Made by a program: the position numbers and the translations under genes. From Membranipora membranacea (Eukaryota > Bryozoa > Gymnolaemata > Cheilostomatida > Membraniporidae), in assembly GCA_914767715.1 (NCBI GenBank), contig OU612068.1, positions 1,798,001-1,862,000 on the forward strand: a stretch of 64,000 bases of DNA, in the 5' to 3' direction. Numbering within the stretch: the first letter of the stretch is position 1; the number at the start of each line of letters is the position of its first letter. A model generated the notes under the pieces. That model was given only the letters and a program-made list of their open reading frames with translations. It had not been told where the DNA came from and did not search any database. Shown here one piece after another: positions 11,080 to 23,300 of this stretch.

Positions 11080-13543
11080 TTAATTAAGAGTAATCATGTC
11101 TTCTGAGATGAGAGAGCAACTCCAAAAGTGCTTGCCATTATGACCAATATTTATACCCTGATTGATTAGGTTTTCATACTGCCTGTACCTACCTGGATAA
11201 TAATGTAATGGGATGGAGCTTCTGCCTTGTGCTCCGGGGTCACATGTGGCTGCCTTACCATTCTGAGGCACATACACATCCTGGTTAGTAGTTTTGTAGA
11301 AGTCGCCATTCTGTGCATCATCACCAAATGGCACTTGACTTTGAGTTCTAACAGCAGACCAATCAACTGCAGGGTCCTTCTTAAAGTTTGATGGAGGCTG
11401 AAGGAAGACAAAAAGTTATTTTATATTTATTTAAGAAATTTAAATGAGAAAACTTCATAAACTGGAAAGTCACTGGCTTAGAATAAATGTAAGTGTATGT
11501 CACATATCTGTAACGCCTTGCAAAATTGGAGATTCTTGTTATGATATTTTGGATACATCATTGCCATACTTACAGCTTTCATATCCCAGTTATAAGAAGT
11601 CATGCCCCCTCTGAAGGCCTGTCTGTTTGGGTCTATATCCCCTGCAGGTACATCACTATGATTTCGCTTCTCACCCATTTGAGATCTCTCAACTACAAGT
11701 ACACAAATACAATTAGAAGACAGAATCAAATAAATGCATTTTGGTGCAATTCATTTGGTAAAAATAAATCCAAAGCTTAAAGATTAAAGGAAAAAACTTG
11801 ATCAACGGGAAACTTTATAATGGAATGTTCTGAACCGAACAGAAGGTATTGCCTACGTATGACATATGAGTATGTCTCACATGCATAATTTCAGTTGATG
11901 CTTAAAATGTGGTTAGTAGTAAAGCAACATCACAAGCTCACACGAACATCATAATGAGTGATAAGGATCATTGTCATCAGCTCAACAGACTGGCACCTGA
12001 TCTATGGGCAGCTGAACGTGATCAACATACCATAGCCTTCACTGAATACTACAAATTATATCAAACAGGTTATTATATAATGATATGGTTACTGGCTTCA
12101 GCGAAATAATAAATCTGATGAACACACAGCTCGGCTGTCATCTTCGTAAAAGGCTTACGTGTAGTTTCCTTGGGAACGTAGGATGCCTTCATGGTCGTTC
12201 CGTAATCATTGTAAAAGTTGTGTCCATCATCTAAACGGAACTGAGTTTTCTGCATGTTCTTAAGAGCTGAGGGATCATAGCCTTTGACCCCTGGATGACC
12301 TTGGTATGCCATCTGAAACTCTGTTTTGTGTCTACATTCTTTCTCCAGGTCACCTTGTGGTATGCTGCTTCCTCTATGCTGTAACAGCAATTTAAATATT
12401 GGAAAGACAACTCTCAACTTACTTATATGCATAAAACCTAATCAAACATCAACAAATTTATGGAGAAGTATAGCAACACTCTTATTTTTTGAATTGAGGT
12501 ATAACATCAGAAACTAGTACTCAACATAAGGAGACAAACAAGCTTGCAAAAAGAATCAATCCAGTCTTTAAAGCATCTAAACAATTATGTGCTTAGACCC
12601 TGGTATCATCTCCTCACACCTCATACCATCAACTACTCATATCAACTACTCACACCCCATATTGATGACACACTGTTAACTTACCGCATCTACAGGTGTT
12701 GCTGGGAGATGCCATCCACCTCTGTAGTTATCCTGATGTGTGGTGTCATATCCATGAGTTCGGTTGTCTCCTCTTATTGTAGCAGGTCCAATTACTGCTT
12801 TTGCTGGCGGGATTCGGTCAGTAGCTTCCCCTCTGAACCTAGATCTGTAATCCGAAACTGGCAGAGGAGCTTTCTCGATATCACCTAAAACAAAAAACAC
12901 CATTTAGAAAAATTGAAGGCAGCACAACATCAAATTTTGATGGAATAAAATAATGCAGTATGTTTGTCCATCAAAATAGATGATGATAACATATACTTGC
13001 TTCTTTTTAGCATATAGTGCATATCATTCAATGAGATAAAATCAAATCACAACAAACAACCAGGACGCTATGCTACAAACCTTGAGGTATGTTGCTAGTT
13101 GTTGTGTTTAGAGCTGGCTTCACTCGAGACATTTCTCCGCTTTTAGGAGGGTATGACGTCTTCTGGACTGAAAGATATGGATTATTCTGTCTGGGGTCAG
13201 AGTCCATTTTGAAATTCGTTTTTCTGAGTGCATTTGTGTCATAAGTGGCTTTTTCAGCAAAAGGCTTTGGCTGATACTCTGCTAATGTCTCAGATGCAGA
13301 ATGGTTATTGTTGAAGTAGCGCTCATCTCTGTTGAATATTTCAGCGGGTTGTTTGGGTTTTGCACCAGGCGGTTTGTCCATTACATTGTACGGTACATAG
13401 TCTTTCTTAAACGTCGAGAGCCTGGTCCAGGGTGTCCACGACTCCTCCTGTGCCAGTGTGAAGTGAGAGCCTTGTAGGTAACTGGTGTTCACCTGTTGCA
13501 TTGGGAGCTTAGCTTCTGGGATCTTTGGCAGTGCTGAGGACAT
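11080..13543 (-). CDS. SAXO5/TEX45-like axonemal microtubule-associated protein
   Basis: Five exons on the minus strand: 13081-13543, 12685-12884, 12159-12378, 11574-11692 and 11080-11397; all joins are in frame, giving 439 residues. The protein is built from loosely repeated modules of the form Thr/Ser-x-Phe...Asp/Gly...Tyr-x-x-x-x-x-x-Tyr-x-Pro, for example KTNFKMDSDPR...SVQKTSYPP, KTQFRLDDGHNFYNDYG...ASYVPKE and SQVPFGDDAQNGDFYKTTNQ. This layout resembles stabilizer-of-axonemal-microtubules proteins (SAXO5/TEX45 type), which bind the lumen or surface of ciliary doublets. There is no enzyme motif, membrane segment or signal peptide. The last exon contains a donor-like CAG/GTAGGT at about 11190, but reading through reaches a stop at 11080 with a minus-strand AATAAA about 90 bases beyond, so I favour the read-through terminal exon. 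The family name is an inference from repeat pattern. Confidence 0.68.
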
Positions 13544-14239
13544 GACTGCAGCTAAAACAATAAATGTGATGATGTAATTAATAATTCAACCAAAAAGATT
13601 AAGCCATGGTCGTTACTAAAATCAACAAACCCAGAAGTAGTATGCGTGGTTCTGTTAATCTAAATACTGAAACGTTCTACAGAGTGTTGGCCTTTGTGAC
13701 GTCGGCAAACTGCACCATTTGGGTTAAGCCAAGAGCCTTACAATTGTGATTGGATAAAGATTGTCTTAAACTAGAGATTTATCTCTGCTAAATGTACTCG
13801 TGCACATATGTGAAAAAAAGTTATTACCCGAAAGTTTCTGATGAATGTCATTTGGTAGCGATAACATGGCCTATACATTTCAAAGGTATGATCTTGATAA
13901 TAATACCAAATAATAGAGAAAATATTAGGACATGGCAATTGAAAAAATGTGAATTTTGAGGCGCCAAGTGGTTCATGTGGTAGTTGGCACGGTGATGCGC
14001 AGTCAAGACTGCGAAGTATAGCGCTAACAAGCACAAAAACAGTATAGCGCTATAAGATGAGAGTTGAGACTCAGCAGCATTAAAAAGATGGCCTGTTGTG
14101 ATCTGCTTTCAATCTAATTCTAGTGGTTTGAATGGATGGTAGCCTGTCTTGACAAGCTTCCACTTCCAAAATTAGAGATAGAGATAGAGATTAGAGACCA
14201 TAAATATCAAGATTCAAGATTCAGTAGCACAGTGAGTGC
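13544..14239. other. Intergenic region upstream of the axonemal gene
   Basis: No coding signal seen. It contains a sequence at about 14139-14160 that matches one arm of the 53-bp hairpin element described at 16814-16866, and a short GAGATA-rich run near 14173-14196 just before the retrotransposon fragment. Confidence 0.5.
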
Positions 14240-14911
14240 ATGAGACGTCCTGAATGCTACTATTCTTTAATATCATGGGCAGATTCCTACCAAATGAATT
14301 TTAACATTAAAAAATGCGAGCATTCCCGAATAACTAGAGGTCAAGACACCCCCTCTTCACTATATAAAATGAATGATACCGAACTAATATCTGTAAATAC
14401 TTTTAAATATCTTGGTGTAAATATTGACTCTAAACTTAAATTTGGGATTCATATTATTGATATTTGTCGGAGAGCATCCAACACACTTAACATGCTCATG
14501 CGAAGTCTTAAAAGAGCCCGTCAGCGAACCAGAACAACTGCATATAAAACTCTCTACCGGCCTATTATTGAATATGCATATCATATTTGGTCACCTGATC
14601 TAGCTAAATTTAAGAAAATACTTGAAAATATAAATAGGAAAGCATTTCGCTGGTGTTATAACAGAAAGAAATTCGACCATATATCTGACCTTATGTTACT
14701 TCATGTTTGGCCTGACTTGGAAACAAGAAGGGCCAATATTGACAGACGTCTTTTTAATAGAATAATCACAGATGATGCCGCAGTCGATAGGGATAAGTAC
14801 CTTCCATACCATTCCGAGCACAACACCAGACACGGAGCTACTAGGCATCACATCAACACCGATGTCAGGAAATACTCTTTCCAAATGCGAGCCTTGAAAT
14901 TTACAACATAA
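14240..14911 (+). pseudogene. Non-LTR retrotransposon reverse transcriptase, 3' fragment
   Basis: An open stretch of 223 codons matches the C-terminal part of LINE-type reverse transcriptases. Visible landmarks are SWADSYQMNFNIKKC (the segment after the catalytic palm), FKYLGVNIDSKL, and the thumb/connection stretch RPIIEYAYHIWSPDL followed by RKAFRWCYNR. The endonuclease domain and the catalytic YADD-containing palm are absent, so the copy is 5'-truncated, as is usual for LINE insertions. Near 14878 the family-like reading moves to another frame (FPNASLEIYN), suggesting a frameshift, and the annotated frame stops at 14911. The element is dead. The clade (CR1/L2/Jockey-like) cannot be fixed from this piece. 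Confidence 0.85.
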
Positions 14912-15713
14912 TCAAATCTGATGCTGTCTCGCCGCCCATGAAACTTATGGGTGGTGGGAAGGTATCGGGATGTTCGTGTTGTGAATTATTTAATAATGCT
15001 AAGATATTATACCAAACTCTTGAATCTAGCTCACTAGTTCTTGATTGCCTGCTATCTACTCTGGGCGGGGTTTGTTATCTCACCCTGTGTTTGTGGTGGG
15101 TCGTGGGTGGTTGGTGGGAGGGGGGCGGGTGCAGCTGCAGTTTGACCATAGCCAACCCGCTAGTAGTCATCATTGTATTTTATGTACATGTATATAGTAT
15201 TTGTCATTTCTTTTTATTCTTATTTTCTTCATACTAATAACCCACCGGCTGACCATTGAAACATTGTCCAGCCCAGCTAGCACCACCGGTTGCCATTTGA
15301 TGTGAAGCCTGTAGTGAAATGTGCCTCTCGGTTGACAATGCTTAGTACGGATTACTGTAAACCATCCCAGCAAATTCTTACAGTTGATGATGTTACTACT
15401 GACAATTTACTGGATATGACTACAGAGGATCACAGGTCCGACTGTCATCAATGCTGATAAAGATAAAGAAGTAGCCACTGTGATTAAATATGGAAAAAAG
15501 TGGTGTTTGAAAAAACTAACCTTGTCTTCGAATTGTGGGAGTATATAAATTCTTTGTAATTGATCACTATAAATTGTCTATCAGAACAACTATTGCCTTA
15601 TTTTTGATCACTAGTGTAATGGCTCTATGAAATGTTGACTTGTTGCCAAGATACCATTATTTAGTTTCCTGTTCTTTGATGTAGAAGGTTTTAATCAGCA
15701 CCAAATTGCCAAC
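14912..15713. other. Retrotransposon tail and USE1 upstream region
   Basis: Directly follows the reverse transcriptase fragment. A G-rich stretch (about 15080-15130) and a T-rich stretch (about 15175-15235) may be the element's 3' end. The remainder leads to the USE1 start; no promoter element can be supported. Confidence 0.4.
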
Positions 15714-18700
15714 ATGGCGGGTACTTCTAGATTTCAAATTAATTTTGAGAGGCTGCTTCATGTCTCAGAAAAACAGGCTGCCACTGTCCATGAAGACCAC
15801 TGGAGACTTCAAAAGGTGATAAGATAACCAGGGAGGATGTTGTTCACATGTATAGATATTTCAATTTATGCCCCAATATATCACCAAGGAGTACTCCTTA
15901 GTATCACAACCACTCCACTGCCAGCACTCTAGTAGTAGTGTATCTATTATTATTTATTGTCAGAGTTAGTGTTACAGTAGTTACTCCATATTACTCAACT
16001 GACAACTCAGTCAGTCAAAGTGTCAAGAAGGCAATGGTTCATTGAATATTATTTATGAACACCCTCTTTCGGAGTTCGTTGTTCAAAGCAATGAACTAAA
16101 GGTTTAGTTCATTGTTCAAAGCAAGTAGGTACAATAATAGTAATAGTCCTTTGCTCAAAGTTACTATAGCATTTTAGATTTAGGCTATTTTATGCCTTTA
16201 TGCAAGGAGTAACAGTTACTTCTTGCTTTATGTTGCCACTCTCTCTTTGCTTATGAACAAACATCTCTAGCTGACATTGCTATCACTGTGACACAATCTT
16301 CATGACCAATAATAACAGACTTCTGATTTTTCCTTATTTTTAGACTCTTGTCTAGGCCTGGTCTGGGACTAAAGACAATATGTCTAAGTAACCTAAGACC
16401 AAGGTCATGGCATATAATTTCAGTGGGCTTAATTGCTTGTGAATTTTATTTTGCAGTTTGTTGAGGATTTGCAACAGAAACTAACCTTACTGAACAAAGA
16501 ATCATGGTAGGTGCAGTCACAACAAAGTCTCTGTAAACCATCAACTGATTGTACACTAGCCAAGAGCTTAATTTGCTTAAATATTTACCATGCGGCAAAG
16601 CGCTGCAGCGCCCCTCCCATACTCACTTTGCGGATGACCCTAGCACTTCGAAACCAATAGATGTAGTGTCCCACATGAGTGTACAAACTATTGATTGACT
16701 GTACTGTACTGTCCACATCTGGCATGGAAGTCAGCCTGCCAGTGAGGCATAACCTCTTATTATTGTTTTCTGATGTAAAACAAGATTTTGATATGAACAA
16801 GTTGTACCCTCCAGGCTAGCCTAGTCTTAACAAGCTTTGTTCGGTGGGGGGCTTGTTAAGACAGGCTACCCTCCATGCACACTGCATACCTTCACAGCAA
16901 CATCTTTAAATTGGAGTTGTGTTCACCTGCTCAAATCATTCTGGGCAATCATAGAAATAAGTTTTTAGCTACATCCACATTTTGATACAAGGACCTCCAA
17001 TTCAAGTTGCAATCATGGAATGGTAATTGGTCACCTGTTAATAGCTTTGGTCTCATTTCTCTCTGCAATGACGTATCGTATAATTCAGTATTTATGTGTA
17101 TGTATAACTTGGTATATAACTCGGTATTCACCCAATGTTCTCTGATGTGGTTTATGATAATTTTTTGTCTTTCAGTAACAAAGCGCACCCTGAGGTTCTA
17201 AAAGATTACCAAAAAAGAGTGGAGTTATTGAAAGGTGTTATCAGTGCTGAGAAACTTGTGAGTTGCTAAAACCCCATACTTATTAAAGGCACTATGATCT
17301 GTTAGGCCTTTGTATAATGTCTTTGTATAATGTGTTATGAATAAGTTGTTTACATACCAGAAAAATATGCAATTTAAGCTATGTCAGATATTTCCATTGA
17401 AATTCTCAGTGCTTATTGAGTTTGTATCTGATTTGTATTATGATCTATTTTATTTGATTTTAGCAATCACCTAGCGATAAACTAAAAGCTGCCCAGTCTC
17501 TACCTGTACCTAAGTACACATCATTACCTGCTGCTAGCAGTCATGCACCTTCAGTCAGTCAGAGTAAAGAAATTCTACTCCACACCAAAGCTAAATTCTC
17601 TAATGAGTCAAGGAGAGCTCTGCTTGGTGAAAGAGCAGGTACAGAAACTCATATTTAAATATAAACTTGAGTTGAATAGCTACTGTCACATTCATGTTAC
17701 ATATGACGAATCTGTAAAAAAGGATTTTTATGTTAATATTTTCCATTTCTTATTTTTACAATAGCTTAATCTAGGTTATTTGTGCCCTTGAGGCGGATAT
17801 GCTCAATCTCATCAGGGAGTTTGGGAGATTGAGCTTGTTTGGCTGATGTGATAGTATATGAGGAGTTATGCCTTCTTGAGGAAAAAGGGACATAACTTCA
17901 TACACAATTACAACCCTGACATCAGAGAAACTCAATTGATTCAAAGTCTTATTATCAATTGTCAGCACTAATACGCATAGGAGAATCAAACTCTCTGGCA
18001 GCATAGGAAAGCCAGTAACTCTACATATGAGACTTATCTTGTAGATGGATTGAGGAAGCGTGGTGGAGATGGACCTCAGACAGATTCTGAGTTAGACTCG
18101 ATACTTCAGCACCATCAACAAGCTCAGGAGAAGCTAGCTGAAGATATGGTACATCTAGCCAGAAGTATGAAAGATCATGCCAAGGCTGCCAGCAACATAG
18201 TACAAGATGATAATAAGGTACGGCTGTGAGTAAGTCTGTTCCAGGTCAGACTAGCATTATCTCAATAAGCACCGGGTGTTTGTTTTGTTTTTGACAAAAA
18301 AGGGGCCTTTGAGATAAGGCTAGTTCAGACCTCACTGTCTCTTCTTAGTGTTTGGATTTTGGGATGAGTTTGGATACTAGGTGTAAACTCCCTGTTGTAA
18401 TGTTATGAGTTTCAATACTAAGTGTTATGTTATATCAGGTTTGGAGTGTATCCTAGCCATGCTCTATATTTAATAGAATTCACCTGTCAACAAGTAATAA
18501 TTATCATGGCTCGTTTATGAGAGTCTGGGACAATGTAGCTTCAGATGTTGCAATGAGGGACATTGTACACAAATATAGACCACTCAATATCTTGTTAGAT
18601 AAATGTCACAGTTCGCTCTCAACAATTCATTATATGAGAATGGCAGCACTTATGTCCACTTTTACTGTTACATTTCAATATTGAGTTGCAGATTGATTTT

Positions 18701-19390
18701 ACCTGACAAGTTTTCTACCCATTGAGACATTAAATTGTTATTGAGTGGATGTTTTGTCATAATGCAGTAAAATAACCACTTCAAGTTGTGACATCACAAA
18801 TAAAGACCAATTTAGCTTTATCTTAAATATAGTCAGAAGTGGTGCAGGTGCAGGGGATATGAAATATCTGGGATACTCTATTATACTCTATTATCTGTGA
18901 TCCACACCAGGGAGGGTGGGATATACCCTTACTGCCCACACATGCCTTCTGTATTGTGTTGTAGAGCTTTATGATGATTAAATCACAGGAATGCAACTTT
19001 TTTTTTGGTCACATTTTTTATTCATTGCTTACCGTCCATGCCAATTGAGAAAAATTCTTGTAACTTGGATATGTGTGTCAGATAGACAAAATATTTTCAG
19101 AGGATAATTGGAGGGTTGAGTCAAGAAGAATAAAAAAGATTTAGTTTTTCATTTGGTGATGTGGTATGATTTCACTCTATCAAAGATGCTGGTTGTATAT
19201 TTTGTAGAAATTGCAAGAGACTACCAAGTTAGCAGATTCCAACTACACACAACTAAAAGTAGAGTCATCTCGACTCGAGGAGCATACTAAGAAGTCGAGC
19301 TGCTGGATGGTATTACTGTTTGTGTTTGTGCTCCTTGTTTTTGTGTGGACTGTGATATTTATGAAGCTGTTTCCAAAGCCAAAAACATGA
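15714..19390 (+). CDS. USE1: Vesicle transport protein USE1 (ER SNARE)
   Basis: Six exons: 15714-15815, 16457-16506, 17176-17257, 17464-17638, 18045-18217 and 19208-19390; all phases fit, giving 254 residues (human USE1 is about 259). USE1 is a tail-anchored SNARE that works with Sec20 and syntaxin 18 in Golgi-to-ER retrograde fusion. Family landmarks: the short N-terminal FERLL helix, DGLRKRGG at the start of exon 5, the SNARE heptad region HQQAQEKLAEDMVHLARSMK continuing through ASNIVQDDNKKLQETTKLAD, LEEHTKKSSCW before the anchor, and one hydrophobic C-terminal segment (MVLLFVFVLLVFVWTVIFM) followed by a short basic tail. The order and lengths match the family throughout. Confidence 0.95.
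16814..16866. mobile_element. 53-bp hairpin insertion with 9-bp flanking duplication
   Basis: A small palindrome-like element in USE1 intron 2. Left arm GGCTAGCCTAGTCTTAACAAGC is mirrored by right arm GCTTGTTAAGACAGGC around a G-rich loop. The same 9 bases, TACCCTCCA, stand immediately on both sides (16805-16813 and 16867-16875), as expected of a target-site duplication. A related arm lies at 14139-14160. No coding capacity, so if mobile it is non-autonomous. Confidence 0.7.
18250..18322. mobile_element. Miniature inverted-repeat element, copy 1
   Basis: In USE1 intron 5. The left end CTAGCATTATCTCA and the right end TGAGATAAGGCTAG are imperfect inverted repeats around a T-rich centre. The same ends and a similar T-rich middle occur at 34532-34609, so this is a dispersed family of about 75-85 bp. 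Flanking bases are similar (TCAGAC on both sides) but the duplication is not exact. Confidence 0.6.
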
Positions 19391-20392
19391 ATCATGCCGC
19401 TGTGTAATTTTGAATTCCTGCTTTTTGATGTGACTTCTTATTCAATTTACAAAGTAAATAGTTGGTGGATTAATTTAATATTTATCCATGTGCAATGTCA
19501 ATAATTGTGCAGTGATTCACGTGTGCTGAGTCACAAGATGTCAGATATTTAACTTCTTTTTTTTTAATTGAATGTCTTTAGCACATGATGTTGATATATT
19601 ACATTTGTTGTATAAATCCTGTTTTTTGAGACAGCCATGAAATAATTCTGGTGCTATTTGGAATGAAAATCTGTATTATGTCCAAAACAGAGTAAAAGTA
19701 ATACTGAAACTGTTATGCAACCAACATAATAAAAAATAAATATAAACAGATAACTGGTTACGGATAAAAAACAATGGAAAAGCTCTGTAATGAATTTAAA
19801 CATTCATAATTTCTTAGACAGTACCTCAATTTTTTGGTGAGAAAAATGTCCAATTAAAATTTTCCCTGATGCTAGTAGATACAAGCCTAGGTTGAATTAA
19901 TAATAAAACTTTACAATAACGGGGGGGGGGGGGGGGCATTGATTCTAAGCTTAGGGCGGCCATTGATTCTAAGCTTAGGGTGGCCATTGCAGAACATTTT
20001 CAGCAATTATGATGAATGATAGGATGATGAACTGCATGAAATCAAACTATAAAAAAAGATCAAAAATATTTGCAGCATACATTTCGTATCCAGGAAGAAT
20101 ATTTCCATGGTGTTGCTAACTGGCATTACTCTGATGTCAAAACTCACATGTTGTATGTGCAATGAGTTGTTTCGGAGCAGGAGTTTGGGACACAGTTTTC
20201 TTATTTACATAATATGGTCCCTCATTTTGCTGACTTTTGTGGTATTACTAACATTCAGGGTCAGCTGTAGGCTAGGCAATGAAATTTTGGCATGTGTCAG
20301 GTGATTGATCCAAAGGGCATGCGAGCCCGAGCTACAATCCTTACTTCATCACATCGCCTCATAATCTAATTTACATGGCTAATGCAAACCAC
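19391..20392. other. USE1 3' UTR and convergent Wnt 3' region
   Basis: Contains the USE1 3' UTR with AATAAA strings around 19727-19740, a 16-base G tract (19921-19936) followed by two copies of a 24-bp repeat (19937-19984), and the 3' region of the minus-strand Wnt gene. No coding signal seen. Confidence 0.6.
19921..19989. repeat. Poly-G tract plus 24-bp tandem duplication
   Basis: Sixteen consecutive Gs are followed by two near-identical copies of a 24-bp unit beginning CATTGATTCTAAGCTTAGGG (19937-19960 and 19961-19984), then a partial third copy. Confidence 0.95.
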
Positions 20393-23300
20393 TCATTTAC
20401 AGTAGTTAAATTCTTGTTTCCTTCGACATTTGTCACATTCAACACGACAGCACCACACAAATCTACAGTTACAGTCCTCCTCCACGTCTTTAATCTGCGT
20501 ATGGAATCCTCGTCCGCAGCACAGTAGTGAGCAGCTGTCTAGACCAGGACTGGTGCGGTTACACTCTCGGCCGACAGTCCCCAGAGAACCTTGGTCAAAG
20601 TCACTATGACAAAAATCGGGAGATTCCTTGAAATAAACTAAGTCGTTTTTCTTCGGTCTGGCGTAGTGTTTTTGTACGGGTCTCAAAGCATCCCGCTTTG
20701 AATTGTATTTAACTTTCTTGGCTCCATCATAGCTTACTTTTAGAGCATCTCCTACTTCGCTGAAGCTGGCAAGAGATCGCCAGCAGATCCTAACGGCACA
20801 CGACGCTGAGACGCCATGACATTTACACAATGTCTTCATTTCCTTCTTAACCGTCTGAAAAATGAGAAGACAACTTTCATTAACAAACAAATCTAAAAGC
20901 TAAGTGATTTCAAGGAGGGTGGTATCCCACCCTCCCTGGTTATTTAAAGTACTGCTCAAAACACTCAATTCAACCTTCATGGTAACTCTGTAACCTTTCC
21001 CCCGTGCAGTTAGCGACCTACCACAGCCTTTGGTAGTTTTGTCTAGGGTAGCGAGATGTTTACACGTAATTAGTAGGCATGAGTATGTATGATTCTCACA
21101 AGCCAAGTGCTTAAAGATTCCAGAATTTCATCACAGCAAATAACTCCATTTTCACTCATTGATACACAGTGGTCAAAATATATCAAAGGCATTCTCTCTC
21201 TGTGATTGCTCAATTACCACTGAGAGAGGCAATTTTGTGTAATTTATTTTGTCTGATTATATAAAAATTAGAGGCATATTGTCAAGTCTTGTGACAAATT
21301 ACACGGATGAAAGCAAGTTCACAGGCATACCACCACCTGTTTCTATCTCGCTATCAATTCAAAGCACCGGGAACTTTAAGTTCTCGAGACTCCCCCATCA
21401 ATCATCAGAGCGTCTAGTGTATCATTTTGAAGCCATGCAGTACTGATTGTAATTTTTGGCCTATGCCTTCTCGACTATTACTAATGAAAAAGTGAAACAA
21501 TTTCAGTAACATAGAATTATAGACTGAGCCGCACACTGGGACATGAAACAGTGCAATGCACTCAAATCGTTGCAGCAATTACTTCAGTGTGAGATTTTGT
21601 TATGTTGCATTGTGCAAGAAAAAGGCTGCTCTCTTGATCCATGATGATTTATTAAAACCATAGAAAAGCCAAATTTGATAGATTAATAACGCTCGTACAG
21701 CCTCTTTGTATAACTGTGTATATTTTGGCTCAATCAGTTGAAATCTTTGTTATTTTTTGGCATTTTTGTCACACTTGGCTAACAATACGTCAAGTTTAGT
21801 ACACGGGAATATGAAACTACAAAAATATATTAAATCAGCAAAGTAGTCAAATTACGTATTAAGATAAACTTATAGTTTTAAAGATATTTGAACTACGGAA
21901 GATCACAGAATCACGATTAGACCACCAAAAATTTGTTTTAATTATTGGTTTAAGATTACTTTTAGCCGCCGGATAATTATTTACACTGGAAACTGACTCC
22001 AGATTTTGATACTCACAGGTATTTGACGCATTTTGTTTAGGTCATCAGGCATCAAAATCAACTCCAGGGTATTAACATTGGTAGATTCCCAGCTCGTAAA
22101 CTAGCACATTATTTTCTGGGAACATTTGATGCCGTCAGTGTGCTGGACACATGAAACCATACAAATTCAAAGCCAGTGGCTATTGGTGCATTATATTACA
22201 AATTTTCAGTGAGACTTACCTGTCGTCCTGCTTCGTTATTCCAAAGGTTCATCCTGGCATCTTTGTCGTTGATTATTTCTTTACTGTCCACGAATTCTTT
22301 AGCGAACCTCGCACCAAATTCAGGGTTGTGTGAGCAGCCACCCCACTGGAACTGGTTTTTTGTATCTCTATCATATACAGTAGTATCACATCCGCAATTA
22401 CCGATCTCTCCTCGGGCACAGGCGCTGGTCACCGCCTGCATCACCCCGGCCGATGTTATACTGTATACAAATGATTTCTCTCGAATACCTGCAAACAAAA
22501 ATATTCCCATAGAGTAAGAATTTAGGTATTTAAAAGTTGACCTTAAGAATCTTTTCTAAGTTATTCTCAGTCTAATTATTTAATCGTCATCTGGGCCACC
22601 ACAGGATCGATATATTTTGGTGTAATGCATTCTAATTTTTTTGATTTACATGATAGTACATATTTCATGGATATCTCACCGAGTTCCAATATTTTTCCAA
22701 AAACGTCCGTTGTGTCGAAAGTCGTACAATTCCATCTCCTGTCTTTAAACTGTATAAGACATTCTGATATGGCCATAGCAGCTCCCTCGCTGATCACATC
22801 TATTATAAACTCTCCCTGGAAGATAATAAAAAATATCTAATTCAGAATCAACCGAGAGAAAGGTCCATGGAATGTATTAAGTGTTAAGGATGGGCTAAAC
22901 TACAGAACATTCCAAGCATTGCTTACATACAAATTTAGAATAAAAAAATTGATTAGCATAGTGTCATCTTTGCTAATGACTTATCTCCATATTCAATTAA
23001 CTGAACTCATATGGTAAAGGTTGGCAAATATACCGAAAATCCTTTGTTTCACATCCATAGGAGACATTATAATATGCAAGGTGGAACTATATCCGGCACA
23101 AAGATGATGCAGCAATGACTGAACAGGAGACAAAATTAAAAAAATTTTGATTAACTGTTCCCAAATCATTTATCATGTACACCATTAAAAAGCATTTTGT
23201 CCGGATTACACCAACACCACCGATCTATAGATGGAAATGAAATATCTTAGGGTATTGTTTTAGGTTCAAACTTAATGGTTGAAAGCTATAGCCCCACTTC

